Below are positions 15,418 to 15,885 of a stretch of 15,885 nt of DNA, in pieces. This DNA is from an uncultured Eubacteriales bacterium (GTDB lineage Bacteria > Bacillota > Clostridia > Oscillospirales > Acutalibacteraceae), in NCBI GenBank assembly GCA_934444895.1, contig CAKSDA010000030.1, positions 1 through 15,885 on the forward strand. Direction: 5' to 3'. How positions within the stretch are numbered: the stretch's first letter is position 1; each line of letters opens with the position of its first letter. Below the pieces are notes generated by a model, which ran no database searches, was not told the DNA's origin, and saw only the letters and a list, made by a program, of their open reading frames with translations. The position numbers and the translations under genes are program-made.

Positions 15418-15885
15418 ATGAAAAAGAAAATCATAATCTGTATTGCAGGCAGCTTAGCACATATAATTTTAATACTCGGACTCATTGGAATATATTTTAA
15501 CAGCAATTTGTATTATTCAAAAAAGCTGAATTTGGCAATTGAAAATGAAAATATATCTGATATCGAACAAATTCTCAGGAAAAAGCCGAAATGTATAAAT
15601 CGAGTACCTGCTTTAATGCCTGAATGGTTTTATATTTTTATCGATGCACCTCGTCCGGTATATTCATTATATGAAGCTTGTGCTTCAGACAATATTGAAT
15701 TAGTGAAACTTTTAATTGATTCCGGTGCAAAACTTGATGGAGTAGAGATGTCTGTACCTTTGTCATGTGTATATCTTGGAAAGGAAGAAAACTGGTATGC
15801 AATTTCCAAACTGCTATTAGAAAGCGGAGCTGATATAAATTATACTACCGAATATTCCGGAAGTAGATCCTCTATATTAGAGGAC
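15418..15885 (+). CDS. Membrane-anchored ankyrin-repeat protein (partial, runs off the window)
   Basis: The frame opens at ATG 15418, five bases after AAGGTG (15407-15412), and stays open for 156 codons to the end of the window. The N-terminus is KKKIIICIAGSLAHIILILG, a basic start with one hydrophobic segment (residues 4-27), either a membrane anchor or an uncleaved signal. Two ankyrin-type units follow: NIELVKLLIDSGAKLDG (about 93-109) and AISKLLLESGADINYTT (about 128-144). A preceding unit, LNLAIENENISDIEQILRKK (about 38-57), looks like a degenerate first repeat. Ankyrin proteins are a known class of immunity proteins in polymorphic toxin loci, which fits the location. The binding partner is unknown. 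Confidence 0.8.
   Translation, partial: MKKKIIICIAGSLAHIILILGLIGIYFNSNLYYSKKLNLAIENENISDIEQILRKKPKCINRVPALMPEWFYIFIDAPRPVYSLYEACASDNIELVKLLIDSGAKLDGVEMSVPLSCVYLGKEENWYAISKLLLESGADINYTTEYSGSRSSILED

Overview
The window looks like chromosomal DNA from a low-GC, Gram-positive-type bacterium, most likely a gut-associated member of the Clostridia. The evidence is strong AGGAGG-type ribosome binding sites, sigma-A promoters, an EF-Tu with Firmicute character, an Enterococcus-like agmatine deiminase operon and a secreted WapA/Rhs-type giant protein. A genus cannot be named from the sequence alone.

Layout. (1) 1-1764: the 3' end of fusA (EF-G), then tuf (EF-Tu) with its own extended -10 promoter, a long structured leader and a strong intrinsic terminator; this is the end of a str-type operon. 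(2) 1765-2944: a HAD-family phosphatase gene on the minus strand. It is bracketed by two inverted, diverged copies of a 36-bp repeat, and an 18-bp perfect palindrome lies between it and the next operon. (3) 2945-7510: a complete agmatine catabolism operon, antiporter (aguD), agmatine deiminase (aguA), putrescine carbamoyltransferase (aguB) and carbamate kinase (aguC). Together these would import agmatine in exchange for putrescine, deiminate it to carbamoylputrescine, release putrescine plus carbamoyl phosphate, and make ATP from the latter. No aguR-type regulator is visible in the window.

(4) 7614-15885: a polymorphic toxin locus. A textbook promoter (TTGACA, 17 bp, TATAAT) with inverted and tandem repeats drives a 2074-residue Sec-secreted protein. 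Its parts in order are a DNRLRE-like region, YD repeats split by two carbohydrate-binding-like segments, an RHS core, a Gly/Ala-rich linker and a small C-terminal tip with a ParB/sulfiredoxin-like GHHR motif, the likely toxin. A small gene with a consensus ribosome binding site overlapping the toxin stop codon is the likely immunity gene. Beyond it come a decayed piece that resembles the C-terminus of a large serine recombinase (minus strand), a two-helix membrane protein of unknown family and, running off the end, a membrane-anchored ankyrin-repeat protein. Base composition falls sharply at the RHS core/tip boundary (about half G+C before, under 30% in the tip by hand counts of 60-base blocks), as expected for an exchangeable toxin tip.

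The most interesting part is the tip/immunity end of the toxin locus. Next are the operator-like repeats around its promoter and the repeats flanking the HAD gene.
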